The translations under genes were made by a program, and so were the position numbers. This document shows, in pieces, positions 44,329 through 54,363 of a stretch of 64,000 bases of DNA (position 1 is the stretch's first letter; the number at the start of each line of letters is the position of its first letter). Source of the DNA: CAVSSX01 sp963730735 (GTDB lineage Bacteria > Actinomycetota > Acidimicrobiia > Acidimicrobiales > RAAP-2). Below the pieces are notes generated by a model. It did no database searches. It saw only the letters and a program-made list of their open reading frames with translations, and had not been told where the DNA came from. The stretch is taken from positions 310,001-374,000 of the forward strand of contig CAVSSX010000008.1 in NCBI GenBank assembly GCA_963730735.1. The letters run 5' to 3'.

Positions 44329-45095
44329 GGCGCGCCCGTTTGTCCGCCCGCCGCATCGGTGCCGCCCTGGCCGCCCTGGTGGTCACCGGCGGCGTACTGG
44401 CCGCCTGTGGCTCGAGCGCGCCCCCGGCCCCGCCGGCCAACCAGGGCATCGTCCAGAACCGGGCGGTGCCGGGCGACATCCCCCTCGTGAACACGGCCGG
44501 CCAGACGACGAACCTGGCCGCCTTCCGCGGCAAGTACATCGTCATGGCCCCGTTCCTCTCGCTGTGCCAGGACGAATGCCCACTGGTCACCGGGGCCTTC
44601 ATCGCCCTCCAGCAGGACGTCCGGGCGGCCGGGCTCGGCAAGGACGTGGTGTTCATGGAGATCACCGTGGACCCCGAGCGCGACACGCCGGCCCGCCTGG
44701 CCGCCTATTCGAAGCAATTCGGGGCCGACTGGGAGCTCCTGACCGGCACGCCGGCCAACCTCGACCGGCTCTGGAAGTTCTTCGGCGTGAGCGTGCAGAA
44801 GGTGCCCGAAGCGCAACCGCCGAAGACCGACTGGTACACCGGCCAGCCGCTCACCTACGACGTGAACCACACCGACGGCTACATCCTCATCAACCGGGCC
44901 GGACATCAGGTCTACGCCGATGCCAACGCCCCGAACCTGCACGGTCAGCTGAACAAGAGCTTGACAGGCCTCCTCAATGCCGGCGGCCTCGACAACCTCC
45001 ACCACCAGTCGGCCACCTCGTGGACGCTCGACGACGCGCTGGCCTCGCTCAGTTGGATGGTCGGCCGCACCATCCCCTCGACCGCCTCGACCTAG
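44325..45095 (+). CDS. SCO1/SenC-like copper chaperone lipoprotein
   Basis: About 256 aa form a thioredoxin-fold copper chaperone for cytochrome oxidase Cu(A) assembly. The N-terminus is a lipoprotein signal with lipobox LAAC near residue 24. The copper-binding Cys pair is present as LCQDECP, and the later conserved His is in NHTDGYILI. The GTG at 44325 overlaps the ctaG stop (GTGA). The protein is slightly longer than usual, with a 30-residue C-terminal helix region. Pairing with ctaG supports the role. Confidence 0.82.
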   Translation: MRRARLSARRIGAALAALVVTGGVLAACGSSAPPAPPANQGIVQNRAVPGDIPLVNTAGQTTNLAAFRGKYIVMAPFLSLCQDECPLVTGAFIALQQDVRAAGLGKDVVFMEITVDPERDTPARLAAYSKQFGADWELLTGTPANLDRLWKFFGVSVQKVPEAQPPKTDWYTGQPLTYDVNHTDGYILINRAGHQVYADANAPNLHGQLNKSLTGLLNAGGLDNLHHQSATSWTLDDALASLSWMVGRTIPSTAST

Positions 45096-45266
45096 GCGTT
45101 CCGCCAGCGGCACCGGTACCCGGGCGCCTCGCCCTCCGTCCGTGCCTCGGGCCCCGGCCGTCAACCCCCGTAGCCTCGGGCCGGCGCCGATTCTCATGAA
45201 ACTCATACGAAGGCATCAGCCTTCTCTCGGTGCATTCTCAGGTCCCTTTGAGGGGCAGCGGGCAGG

Positions 45267-45917
45267 GTGGACGACATGGTCCCGTCGACGCCCGAGGAGC
45301 ACCAGCAGGACACCACCACGGTGTGGCTGGTGCGCCACGGACAGAGCACGTGGAACGTCGCCCACCGGATCCAGGGCGCCGACGACACGGCCACGCTGAC
45401 CCACACCGGCCGAGGGCAGGCCCGCCGCCTGGCGCGGACCTTGGCCCGTCCCTCGATCGGCACGGTGATCTCGAGCGACCTCCGCCGAGCCCGGCAGACC
45501 GCCGCCCCGCTGGCCCGACGGCTCGGGCTGACCGTGACCGTCGACCCCCGGCTACGCGAGCGGGGCTTCGGTGAGCTCGAGGGGCTCCCCTCGAGCCTCC
45601 TCACGACCCGGCTCTCGGGCATCGACGGCGAGACCGTCGTCGACCCCGACGCCCACCCGACCGGGGGCGAGTCGCTACGCGACGTCATGGCCCGCACCGA
45701 CCACTTCTTGGACTGGTTGCACCAGACGCCACAGCCGGGCGACGTCGTGCTCGTGGTCCACGGGGGCAGCCTGCGCACCCTGGCCGCCGGCCTGCGCGGC
45801 GTGCCGGTCGAGTCCCTCCGCTGGGAGCCGGTCGACAACTGCACCGTGCTCCCGCTCGAGCTCCACCGACCTTCTGACCCGTCCACCGTTGCCACGACCC
45901 TGAGGAGGGCCCCATGA
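45267..45917 (+). CDS. Histidine phosphatase family protein (phosphoglycerate-mutase-like)
   Basis: This 216-aa phosphatase has the phosphohistidine motif VRHGQSTWN, SSDLRRARQTA, the acidic RERGFGELEG and the late VVHGGSLR, so the active site is complete. The substrate is not set by sequence. It is the first gene of a five-gene overlapping operon. Its stop overlaps the start of a phosphosulfolactate synthase homologue (ATGA), so I infer it may dephosphorylate that product in place of ComB. I chose the GTG at 45267; other starts in the first 15 codons are possible. Confidence 0.82.
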   Translation: MDDMVPSTPEEHQQDTTTVWLVRHGQSTWNVAHRIQGADDTATLTHTGRGQARRLARTLARPSIGTVISSDLRRARQTAAPLARRLGLTVTVDPRLRERGFGELEGLPSSLLTTRLSGIDGETVVDPDAHPTGGESLRDVMARTDHFLDWLHQTPQPGDVVLVVHGGSLRTLAAGLRGVPVESLRWEPVDNCTVLPLELHRPSDPSTVATTLRRAP

Positions 45918-46691
45918 ACCGATCGACGCTCACGCTCCCGTCGCGACCGGCGAAGCCTCGGTCGTCCGGCCGCACCATGATGATCGACGGTGGTCTCCCC
46001 CGCCGCTACTTCGCCGACGTGGTGGAGAGCGCCGCCGAGTACATCGACCTGGTCAAGTTCGGCTGGGGCACGGCGGTGGTCACGGCCGACCTGTGCGAGA
46101 AGATCGACCTCCTCCGGGCCAACAAGATCGACTTCTACTTCGGCGGGACGCTGTTCGAGAAGCACGTCCTCCAGGACCGCTTCGACGACTTCCGACGACT
46201 CTGTCATTCCGTCGGCGGCCACCCACGTCGAGGTGTCCAACGGGACCATCGACCTGTCGAACACCGCGAAGGCCGGCTACATCCTGAAGTTGGCCGACGA
46301 GTTCACCGTCATCTCCGAGGTCGGCTTCAAGGACGCCGAGCGTTCCGAGAACCTGCCGCCCAGCCGCTGGATCGAGGCCATCCACGAGGACCTCGACGCC
46401 GGCGCCGAGCTGGTGACCCTGGAGTCGCGCGAGAGCGGCCGCTCGGGCATCTGCCGGCCCGACGGCCAGCTGCGCTTCGGGCTCATCGAGGAGTTGTTGG
46501 CCGCCGACGTGCCGGTCGACCGCCTCCTCTTCGAGGCGCCGACCACCGCCCTCCAGACGTTCTTCGTCACCCGTATCGGCACCAACGTGAACCTCGGCAA
46601 CATCGCCGCCACCGACGTCACCGGACTCGAGACGATCCGACTCGGCCTGCGGGCCGACACCCTCACCTGCTTCGAGGGCCTGGCCTCGTGA
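45914..46691 (+). CDS. Phosphosulfolactate synthase (ComA-like), one frameshift
   Basis: If one inserted base is removed, this is a 258-aa TIM-barrel enzyme of the ComA family, which adds sulfite to phosphoenolpyruvate to give phosphosulfolactate. Conserved blocks are VKFGWGTAVV, FYFGGTLFEKHVLQ, VEVSNGTIDL, ISEVGFKD, ESRESG, LLFEAP and NVNLGNIAATDV-LETIRLGLR. The break is at 46214-46218, where GTCGGCGGCCACC should read as S-V-G-A-T-H. The family includes coenzyme M enzymes of methanogens, Bacillus spore sulfolactate genes and related plant Hsa32 proteins. No other known coenzyme M genes are in the window, so the end product is open. Confidence 0.82.
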
Positions 46692-47095
46692 GGGAGTCGG
46701 CCAACGTCTTCCACCTGGCCATCCCGGTCTACGACCTCGACGACGCCGAGTCCTTCTACGTCGGGCTCCTCGGGTGCAAGCTGGCCCGTCGCTACGACGA
46801 CCGGGTGACCCTCGACTTCTTCGGCGACCAGGTGGTGTGCCATCTGAGCGAGCCGGGCCCGGCGCCCTCCGCCCCGGCCAGCCTCTATCCCCGGCACTTC
46901 GGGGTGACCTTCCGGGACCAGGCCGAGTTCGACGCCGTGCACCGACTGTGCGAGCAGCGCAAGGTGCCGTTCTTCGCCGAGCGCTCGGTCCGGTTCCCCG
47001 ACCTCGTCGAGGCCCACGAGACGTTCGTCGTGCAGGACCCTTCGGACAACCTGATCGAGTTCAAGCACTACGCCGACCCCAGGATGATGTACTGA
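46688..47095 (+). CDS. VOC (glyoxalase/dioxygenase-like) protein
   Basis: This 135-aa vicinal-oxygen-chelate protein has the pattern NVFHLAIPVYDLDDAESFYVGLLGCKL, a central FFGDQVVCHL, and YPRHFGVTF with DPSDNLIEFKHY at the end. The metal-binding His and Glu residues (H in VFHLA, H in VVCHL, E in LIEFK) are visible. The GTG at 46688 overlaps the stop of the ComA-like gene. Possible reactions include isomerisation, dioxygenation or lyase chemistry. A role in processing sulfolactate-derived compounds is inferred from context only. Confidence 0.75.
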   Translation: MRESANVFHLAIPVYDLDDAESFYVGLLGCKLARRYDDRVTLDFFGDQVVCHLSEPGPAPSAPASLYPRHFGVTFRDQAEFDAVHRLCEQRKVPFFAERSVRFPDLVEAHETFVVQDPSDNLIEFKHYADPRMMY

Positions 47096-47096
47096 C

Positions 47097-48714
47097 ATGA
47101 CCACCGACACCTGGCTGCGGCCCGACACCGCGGCCCGACCTTCCGGCTCGGTCACGCCGGGCTGGGACCACCCGATCGCCCAGCTCGTGCGGCGCCAATC
47201 GGTCACCCGCAACGACGAGCCGTACCTCGAAGGTGCCCGGGACGCCCGACGTGCTGTCGTTCGACGACCTCGGCGTCGCCGTCTCGCGCTGGGGGGCGCT
47301 GCTGGACGAGGTGGGTGTCCCGGCCGGGGCCACGGTGGCCATCGCCCTGGCCGATCCGATCGACTTCTGCGCCGCCTTCCTCGGCACGTTGGCCAGCGGC
47401 CGGTGGGCGGCCCCCATCGACCCGAACGTGCCGGTGACCACGCTCCACGCCGCCCTCGCCCGGACCTCGGCCGACGTGCTGGTCAGCGCCGACCCGCCGG
47501 CGGTGACCGAGCGCGTGACCGTCGTGCGCTGTGCGCCCGGCACGTTCGGCACGGCCGGCTGGAAGGATCTGGTCGTCCTCGAGGCGCCGTGCATCGGCGG
47601 CGCCGGCATGGCCGCCCTCGAACACGACGGCGGGGCCCGGGGCGGACGGCTCGGCGGTGTCCTGCTGTCGTCCTCGGGGACCACCGGCGAGCCCAAGTTG
47701 ATCGCCCTCCACGTCCCCCAGCTGCTCCACACGGCGGCGGCCGTGGCCGAGCACCACCGACTCGAACCCGGCGAGCGCTGCTTCAACCCGCTCCCGTTGT
47801 TCCACATCAACGCCGAGGTGGTGGCGGTACTGGCCAGCCTGGTCGCCGGGTCGTGCGTGGTGCTCGACGACCGCTTCCACCGGGAGGGCTTCTGGGACCT
47901 GGTGGCCGACCGCCGGATCACCTGGTTGAACGCCGTGCCGGCCATCCTGGCCCGCCTGGGCGAGCGGCGCGAGGGCGAGGTCGTCCCCGCCGGGATCCGG
48001 TTCGCCCGCTCGGCCTCGGCCGCCCTCCCCGGCCCGACCCGCGTCCGCTTCGAGGAGCGGACCGGCATCGCCGTGCTCGAGACCTACGGCATGACCGAGG
48101 CGGCGAGCCAGATCGCCGCCAACCCGCTCGACGGGCCGCGCAAGGCGGGCAGCGTGGGCCGACCGGTGGGCATCGACCTGCGGGTGGTGCTCGACGACGA
48201 GGAGGGCACGACCGCCGGCCGGACGGCACCCACCGGCCAGGTCGGCGAGGTCCGGATCAAGGGTCCGTCGGTCTCGGTGCTCGACGCCGACGGCTTCGAC
48301 AGCGGTCGGCTCGACGGTGAGGGCTGGCTCCCGACCGGGGACCTCGGCTTCCTCGACGCCGACGGCTACCTGACCCTGGTGGGACGGCGAGACGACGTCA
48401 TCAATCGGGGCGGGGAGAAGATGCTGCCGACCGAGATCGAGGACGTCCTCCTCGAGGTGCGCTCGGTGACGGCCGCCGCCGTCGTCCCCGAAGCCGACGA
48501 CGTGTTCGGTCAGGTGCCGGTGGCCTACCTCGTGCTCGACCCGCACGTCGACGCCGACGAGGTGCCCTCGGTCCTCGAGGAGATCCGCCGGCACCTCGAG
48601 CACAGCCTGGTCCGGCCCAAGCGTCCCTCGGCCCTCTACGTGGTGGCCTCCTTGCCCGTCGGCCCGACCGGCAAGGTGCAGCGCCGGGCCCTGCGGGCCC
48701 CGAGCCATCCGTGA
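47097..48714 (+). CDS. Acyl-CoA synthetase-like AMP-binding enzyme, one frameshift
   Basis: About 538 aa after correction. The N-terminal piece (47097 to about 47231, starting MTTDTWLRPD) and the main frame (from 47233) join as YLE-VPGTPDVLSFDDLG when one base is removed at 47231-47233. Adenylation motifs are intact: LLSSSGTTGEPK, ETYGMTEAASQ, GWLPTGDLGFLDADGYL, VINRGGEKM and the catalytic Lys in PVGPTGKVQRR. It activates a carboxylate as adenylate or CoA ester. It follows the VOC gene by one base and overlaps the acyltransferase start. The substrate is unknown but is likely tied to the operon product. Confidence 0.8.
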
Positions 48715-49983
48715 CGGCCGTCTCGACCGTCGAGGTCCCCACCACCGTCCCGGCGACGACCGGCGACCGGGCCACCGGCGAACCGCCGACCGCCCCGCCG
48801 AAGGGCACCCGGCGCCGGCTCGACCACATCGACGCCATGCGACCGGTCAAGCAGGCCGGCGTGGTCTCGACCCACACCCTCCTGGCCTTCGCCCCGGCCG
48901 CCAGCCTGGCCGCCGGCGCCTCGCTGATGCTGCTGCACGTGACCCGCGAGGCCTTCTTGTTCGTGTCCTCGTGCATGCTCACCTACAGCTACCGGGAGCT
49001 CCGCCGCCCCGGGGTGCCCCAGTTCTGGTGGAAGCGCTTCCTCTCGGTCGGGCATCCCCTACCTGTGCTGGACGTTGATCTACTTCTTCGTCACCCTGCC
49101 GTCGGTCAACAGTGGGAGCTGGGGGGCCTTCGTCCACCTCGGCTACCTGACCGGCACCGGCTACTACCAGCTCTACTACCTGCTGGTCGTCATGGAGTTC
49201 TATCTGGTGTTCCCGCTGCTGGTGGCCCTGCTCCGGCGCACCGCCGGCCACCATGTCGCGCTGCTGGTGGCGAGCGGGCTCGTCCAGATCCTCACGGTCG
49301 GGCTCATGCACTGGAACGTCCTGCCGGTGGACATGCGGGGTTTCTGGGCCACCCGGGAGCTCACCTCGTACCAGTTCTATTTGATCGCCGGCATGGTGGT
49401 GGCCATCCACCTCGACGAGGTCCACCACTGGCTGGTCACCCACACCCGCCAGGTGCTGGTCGCCCTGGTGGTCTCGGCCGGCGTGGCCGAGGGGTGGTAC
49501 GTGCTGGCCAGCAAGCACGTGGCCTCGTGGATGGGTTCGAGCTCGGACCCGTTCCAGCCCGTCGTGATCCCCTTCAACATCGCCGCCATCGCCGCCATCT
49601 ACCTGCTCGGGGTGGCCCTGGTCCACCACCGCCGGAGCGACCGCACCCGGAAGGCGGTCCAGTCGGGGTCGGACAACGCCTACGGCATCTACCTGGCCCA
49701 GATGCTCTTCATCGTCATGCTGACCTGGCTCGGCTGGTCCCACCTTCGCTCGACCGTCCCGTGGCCCATCCTCTGCCTGGTCACGGTGGCCTTCGTGTTC
49801 CTGGCCTGCATCGGCCTGACGGCCATCCTGGCCCGGACCCCGCTGGCCAAGGCCCTCACCGGGCGCAGCCAGGTGGCCTGGCCCCACCGTCGGCGGCCCG
49901 GCTCGGTGGACCCGATCGCCACGGAGCCCATCGCCAAGGACGCCGGTACGACATCGCCGCTCGAGTTGGCCGAGACCGGGTGA
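48711..49983 (+). CDS. Acyltransferase 3 (OafA-like) membrane protein, one frameshift
   Basis: This protein of about 423 aa after correction has ten or so membrane helices. The first frame begins with a Thr/Pro-rich head and RLDHIDAMRPVKQAGVVSTHTLL, containing the family His, then FLFVSSCMLTYSYREL. The second frame continues IYFFVTLPSVNSGSWGAF onward to 49983. The break lies in the GGG at 49050-49052; reading GGC keeps VGIPYLCWTLIYFF in frame. Members O-acylate sugars or lipids from acyl-CoA. The GTG at 48711 overlaps the ligase stop, so it may use the acyl group activated by that enzyme. Confidence 0.78.
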
Positions 49984-50001
49984 CGCCCGAGCACCTCCCA
50001 C

Positions 50002-50874
50002 CTAGGTCAGCGGCGGCAGGACATCGGCGATCGCTTCGGCGATGGCCTGGTAGCCGGCGTCGTTGGGATGGAGATTCGGCCCGAAGGGCGGAGCCTGGCA
50101 CATCCACGTCATCGTGCACGCCCGGGCCTCGTCCTCCGGCACGGTGCCCACACCGGCCAGGCGGGTCGGCGTCGAGTCGCCGGTGTCGAAGGCCCCGGCC
50201 ACGTCGGCCAGCTTGATGTCGAACCGGCTGTAGATCGACGCCAGCGTCGTGTTCAGCCGGGCGACCGGACCCAGGCTGGCCGCTGCGAACTGCTGGCCCG
50301 CCGGGCCGTGCGTCGCCAGTCCGAGGAACGGGTCCTCGTGGCCGACCCCGACGATCGTCACGCCCGGTCCCGACGCCGCCCGGAGCTGGGTGAGGATGCT
50401 CGGCAACTGGGCCGTCAGCTCCTCGAGCGTCCGGTCGACGCAGCCCTCGTCGAGCAGCCGCCGGGCCAGGCAGGGACGTAGGTCGTTGAAGCCCAGGTCG
50501 ACCGTCACCAGACCCCGGTCGGTGGCGTGGTCGTGGAGGAAGTCGACGGCCGTCTGGAGCTGTGAGCCGGGGGGCCGGTAGCAGCGGTCGACCCCACTGA
50601 TGAACGAGGCCGTCGTCTCGCCGGGACAACCGACCCGGACCAGGTCGAGGTCCACCCCGTGGGACGCCTCTCGGGCCACCAGGTCCTCGGCGTAGCCCGA
50701 CGTCGTGGGGGCCCCGTGCGGGGCGGCGAGCGTCGGCTGGACGCCGACCGACGCCGAGCCACCGAGGTCGAGGTAGAACACCGGCGTCGAGGCGCCGGCC
50801 GCCGAGGCCCCGGCGGCGATGGCGCCCGAGAGCCCGGCCACCAGCCCGGCCAGCGCCACCGCGGCGGCCACCAT
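50002..50874 (-). CDS. SGNH/GDSL-family hydrolase, exported
   Basis: This 290-aa protein has a signal sequence in the first 30 residues and an SGNH-like fold. The nucleophile Ser is in LGGSASVG, Gly/Asn in DLGFNDL and the His in NLHPNDAGYQAIA. The block I Asp is replaced by Gly (GGS instead of GDS), and the DxxH Asp also appears changed, so activity may be altered or use a dyad. It is convergent with the acyltransferase 3 gene; such hydrolases often partner OafA-type proteins. An esterase role is inferred. Confidence 0.72.
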   Translation of the reverse strand: MVAAAVALAGLVAGLSGAIAAGASAAGASTPVFYLDLGGSASVGVQPTLAAPHGAPTTSGYAEDLVAREASHGVDLDLVRVGCPGETTASFISGVDRCYRPPGSQLQTAVDFLHDHATDRGLVTVDLGFNDLRPCLARRLLDEGCVDRTLEELTAQLPSILTQLRAASGPGVTIVGVGHEDPFLGLATHGPAGQQFAAASLGPVARLNTTLASIYSRFDIKLADVAGAFDTGDSTPTRLAGVGTVPEDEARACTMTWMCQAPPFGPNLHPNDAGYQAIAEAIADVLPPLT

Positions 50875-51057
50875 CCGTCGGCGACGCCACTCGCCCCACG
50901 CGTCTCACCCGCACTCGCACCTTCCCCGGGGCCACCCCAGCACCCACCGATCCACGCCCGGACCGGGCCCGACGCTATAGGACGGCGGGGGGCCCGGCGC
51001 GAGCACCCGGCGGGCGTCGGCGTCGGCCACCGGCGGCCGTTCTGGCAGGATCGGGCC

Positions 51058-51681
51058 ATGACCACCCTCGCCCTGCCCTACTTCCTCGCCCGCCCGGCCA
51101 CCGCCGAGCCCGGACCCGGCGTGGTGGTGATCCACGAGGGGCCCGGCATCAGCGCCCAGTTGCTGCGCATCTGCGAACGGTTGGCCGCCGAGGGCTACGC
51201 GGCGATCGCCCCCGACCTGTTCTTCCGCTTCGGCGGCACCGAATCGGCCGATTTCTCGACCCTGATGGGGCAGCTCGAGCCCGAGCAGGCCCTGGCCGAC
51301 ATCGGTGAGGCGGCCGGCATCCTGCGGGCGAGCGGGGTCACCACGGTCGGGGTCACCGGCTTCTGCATGGGCGGGCGCTACTCGTGGCTCGCCGCCCGGG
51401 CCGACCTCGGCTTCGATGCCGCCGTCGGCTTCTACGGCGGTGGCATCGCCGGTGAGCCCGGCGATCCGGGCTGCCCGACCCTTCTCTTCTACGGGGCCGA
51501 CGACCCGTTCATCCCGGCCGAGGAGTACGAGCCGGTGGTCGCCCGCTACCCCGACACGGTCACCGTCTACCCGGGGGCCGGCCACGGCTTCATGCGCGAC
51601 GGCTCGCCCAGCTACCACGAGCCGTCGGCCACCGACGCCTGGGACCGGACGCTGGCCTTCTTCGCCCAGCACCTCGCCTGA
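51058..51681 (+). CDS. Dienelactone hydrolase family protein
   Basis: This 207-aa alpha/beta hydrolase has a Cys nucleophile in GFCMGG, Asp in YGADDPFIP and His in GAGHGFMRD, the DLH triad. The N-terminal VVVIHEGPGISAQ is typical. The ATG at 51058 is preferred over longer frames. It is divergent from the SGNH hydrolase. A 15-base tandem repeat follows its stop. The substrate could be a lactone or ester. Confidence 0.82.
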   Translation: MTTLALPYFLARPATAEPGPGVVVIHEGPGISAQLLRICERLAAEGYAAIAPDLFFRFGGTESADFSTLMGQLEPEQALADIGEAAGILRASGVTTVGVTGFCMGGRYSWLAARADLGFDAAVGFYGGGIAGEPGDPGCPTLLFYGADDPFIPAEEYEPVVARYPDTVTVYPGAGHGFMRDGSPSYHEPSATDAWDRTLAFFAQHLA

Positions 51682-51683
51682 TC

Positions 51684-51771
51684 ACCTGGGGCCCGAGTAC
51701 CTGGGGCCCGAGAACCTGGGGCCCGAGTACCTGGGGCCTGAGTACCTGGTCCTGAGTACCTGGTCCTGAGC
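51684..51771. repeat. Tandem repeat between convergent genes (15-bp then 14-bp units)
   Basis: Four units of ACCTGGGGCCCGAGT type (51684-51743) are followed by two 14-base units ACCTGGTCCTGAG(T/C). They fill the whole gap between the dienelactone hydrolase stop and the efeB stop at 51774. The GGGGCCC core is self-complementary, so a transcript could fold on itself here. Confidence 0.85.
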
Positions 51772-51773
51772 CC

Positions 51774-53084
51774 TCAGGCCAGCAGGTCGTCGCCCCAGTG
51801 CTGCCCGGGCCGAGGCCCGGCGGGCAGGCGAACAGGGCGCTCCCGGTGTGCTGGATGTACTCGTTCAGGGCGTCGCTGGTCCCGAGCTTCGTGCTGCAGC
51901 GAGATGAACTGCTGCGGGTCCTTCATGAAGGCGATGAAGAACAGCCCGCCGAGGAGGGTCCCGGTCACCGGGTCGATGCCGTCGGTGTAGGAGTAGCCGC
52001 GACGCAGGATGCGGGTCCCGCCGTTCTCCTCGTGGCTGGCCAGGCGGATGTGGGCGTGGGCCGGGATGACCGGCTGGCCCTGATCGTCTGCGCGCCGTGA
52101 AGTTCGGGGTGGTGAACTCCGTCCCACCGGTGAGCGGCGCCCCGGTGGTCTTGGCCCGTCCGATGACGTTCTGCTGGTCGCTCGAGGACGTCGCGGTCCC
52201 AGTTCTCGATGAACATCCGGATGCGCCGGGCCACCAGGTAGCTGCCACCCCGGAACCACGGCTGGTCGGCCTCGGGGCCGACCCAGACGTAGTCGTCCAT
52301 GAGGTCGGTCTGCTGGGCCTTGATGTTGCGGGTGCCGTCCTTGAAGCCGAGCAGGTTGCGCGGCGTGGCCTCGGCGGTGCTGGTCGTCGACGTCCGCCCG
52401 AATCCGAGCTCCATCCAGTTGTGCTCGACCACCCCCATGCCCAGGCGGGCCAGGTTGCGCACGGCGTGGAAGGCCACCAGCGGGTCGTCCGAGCAGGCCT
52501 GGAGGCACAGGTCACCGCCGGTGTAGGCCGGGTCGAGGTTCTCGTTGGGCAGCGGCGGCAGGGTCGTGCCAGGGCCGCCGGCTTCTTGGCCGCCAGGCCG
52601 AACCGGTCGTCGAAGAACGACGGGCCGTACCCGATGGTGACGGTGAGCCGACCGACGGCCGAGCCGACCGCCTCGCCGGTGTCGAGCGGCGCCGCGTCGA
52701 GATCGGTGTCCTCGCCGACCAGCTGGCCCTTGGTCATCTTGGCCGCCGGCGTCGCTCCAGTCGGCCAACAGGTCCCGCAGCGTCTGGCGGTCGGTCCCCT
52801 CGACCACGTTGAGCGTGGCGAAGGCCAGCCGGTCCTGGGCCGGGGTGGCGATCCCCGCCTGGTGGGCGCCGTAGAACGGCACCTGCTCCGAGGTGGCGGC
52901 GGCGGCCGGGTCAGCGTCCAGCGTGCCGGCCAGGCCGCCACCCAGCATGGCGCCGCCCAGCACCATCCCCGCCCCGGCCGCCCCCATCCCGCCCAGCAGC
53001 TGGCGGCGCGACAGCGCCCCCGGGCACCGCCCCGCCCTCGGTCAGCCGGCCGCGCCGGTCCCCGGGGTCACGGCGGCCCCTCAT
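51774..53084 (-). pseudogene. efeB: EfeB-type DyP peroxidase with about seven frameshifts
   Basis: The pieces together encode a normal EfeB of about 435 aa, a Tat-exported haem peroxidase of the EfeUOB iron uptake system. The Tat signal SRRQLLGGMGAAGAG is followed by VPFYGAHQAGI, TIGYGPSFFDDRFGL, NLLGFKDGTRN (DyP GxxDG motif), GGSYLVARRIRMFIE and LFFIAFMKDPQQFI. Frame breaks are near 53017-53021, 52741-52749, 52566-52570, 52181-52186, 52089-52096, 51889-51892 and 51810-51814; five look like added bases and two like lost bases, net in frame. Start ATG overlaps the efeO stop. Either decay or poor consensus; I favour the latter. Confidence 0.8.
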
Positions 53085-54363
53085 CGACCCGAGCCGACCG
53101 GTCGCAGCCCGACCATCAGCTCGACCTGGCCGGACATCTTCGACAGCGACTCGGCGAGGGCCTGCACCTGCGACGAGAGCTGGCGGCGCTGGGGGTCGAG
53201 CACCGTCGAGTACTCGACGTACCCGGTGTCGTCGTAGCCCGGCGTGGCCTTGTACTTGGTCATCGTCGTCTCGACCGTGTTCAACCGCTGGTTGATCTGG
53301 CTGACCAGGCTGGCGTCGGTCTTCTTCAGGTACGGCGTCAGCAGGTTGCACGACCTCCACGGCCCCGTCCACGTTGGCCTGGAAGACCGGCAGGTCGGTG
53401 TTGGAGTACCGCTCCTCCTCACCGGTGATCTTGGCCGTGGCCGCCTCGTTGATGAGGTCGGTGGCCCCGGCGGCCATCGTCACCGGGTTGTAGGTGCGCC
53501 GTGGACACCAGGGTCTGGAGCTGCTGCTCGTGCTGGACCAGGCCGGAGCAGACAGGCGGCGGCACCGGTCAGGGTGTTGTCGCTCCACATGCATCTCCTC
53601 GATGCGGTGGAAGCCCTGCAGCTTGGACGGGTCGGTCACCGGGTTGTCGATGCGTCCGTCGATGGAGGTGTCGAGCGTGCCCCAGATCTCGGCCACCGGC
53701 TCGATGCGCTCGTAGAACACCCGGGCCTGCGGGTAGAGCTGCTCGGCCTGGGCCAGGTTGCCGGCGTTGATGGCCGCGCACATGGCCTGGGTGGACGTGA
53801 CCAGCTGGGCCACGTTCTGGTTGATGTAGGTCGAGTAGGACGCCACGGCCGCCGACAGGGCCGAGTTCTTCTGCCACGGACGCCGGCTTGCCTTGCCGGT
53901 CACGGTCAAGGTGGCGTGCTGCTGGCTGGCCCCGGGGCAGTTGATGACGTACTTCCCGGGCGCCACGGTGAGGGCGAAGCCCCCCGACAGCCCGGGCGTG
54001 AGGTTCTCCTGCTCGCCCAGGATGTGGGAGAGGTCCGACGTGCGCAGCTCGGCCTCGGAGACGGCCGCGGCGTTCTTGTTCTTGACGTTGAACTGGATCG
54101 GCCCGGCGGCCACCTTGGCCGGCTTGGGCGTGCAGCTCTGGGGCGTGAGGTTGATGTTGACCGTCGTCTGCGTCTCGGCTCCGGCCGCCGTCGACAGGGC
54201 CAGCGGGGCGGTGGCCCCACCCAGCACGCAGCACCAGCAGGGCCATCGGCCAGAAGTGGTGGCGTCGGCCCGACCGTGCGGCCGCCTGCGGGCGGCGGGA
54301 GCACCGCACCTTCTCGAACCTCGAGGACTCGAACCTCGCCGGGGTGATCGGGGTGTTGCTCAC
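53081..54363 (-). pseudogene. efeO: EfeO-type iron-uptake protein with about five frameshifts
   Basis: After removing five single bases this is a 425-aa EfeO with an N-terminal cupredoxin-like domain and a C-terminal M75 peptidase-like domain. Visible segments are QTTVNINLTPQSCTPKPAKV, GKYVINCPGASQQHATL, VASYSTYINQNVAQLV, RVFYERIEPVAEIWG, KLQGFHRIEEM (conserved HRIE) and NLLTPYLKKTDASLV. Breaks lie near 54226-54231, 53588-53592, 53535-53552, 53495-53499 and 53349-53351. The GTG at 54363 overlaps the efeU stop. It binds iron outside the membrane and passes it to EfeU. Confidence 0.8.

Noticed and set aside
51684..51771. CRISPR array or attachment site
   Set aside because: Contiguous repeats with no spacers and no integrase or tRNA nearby.
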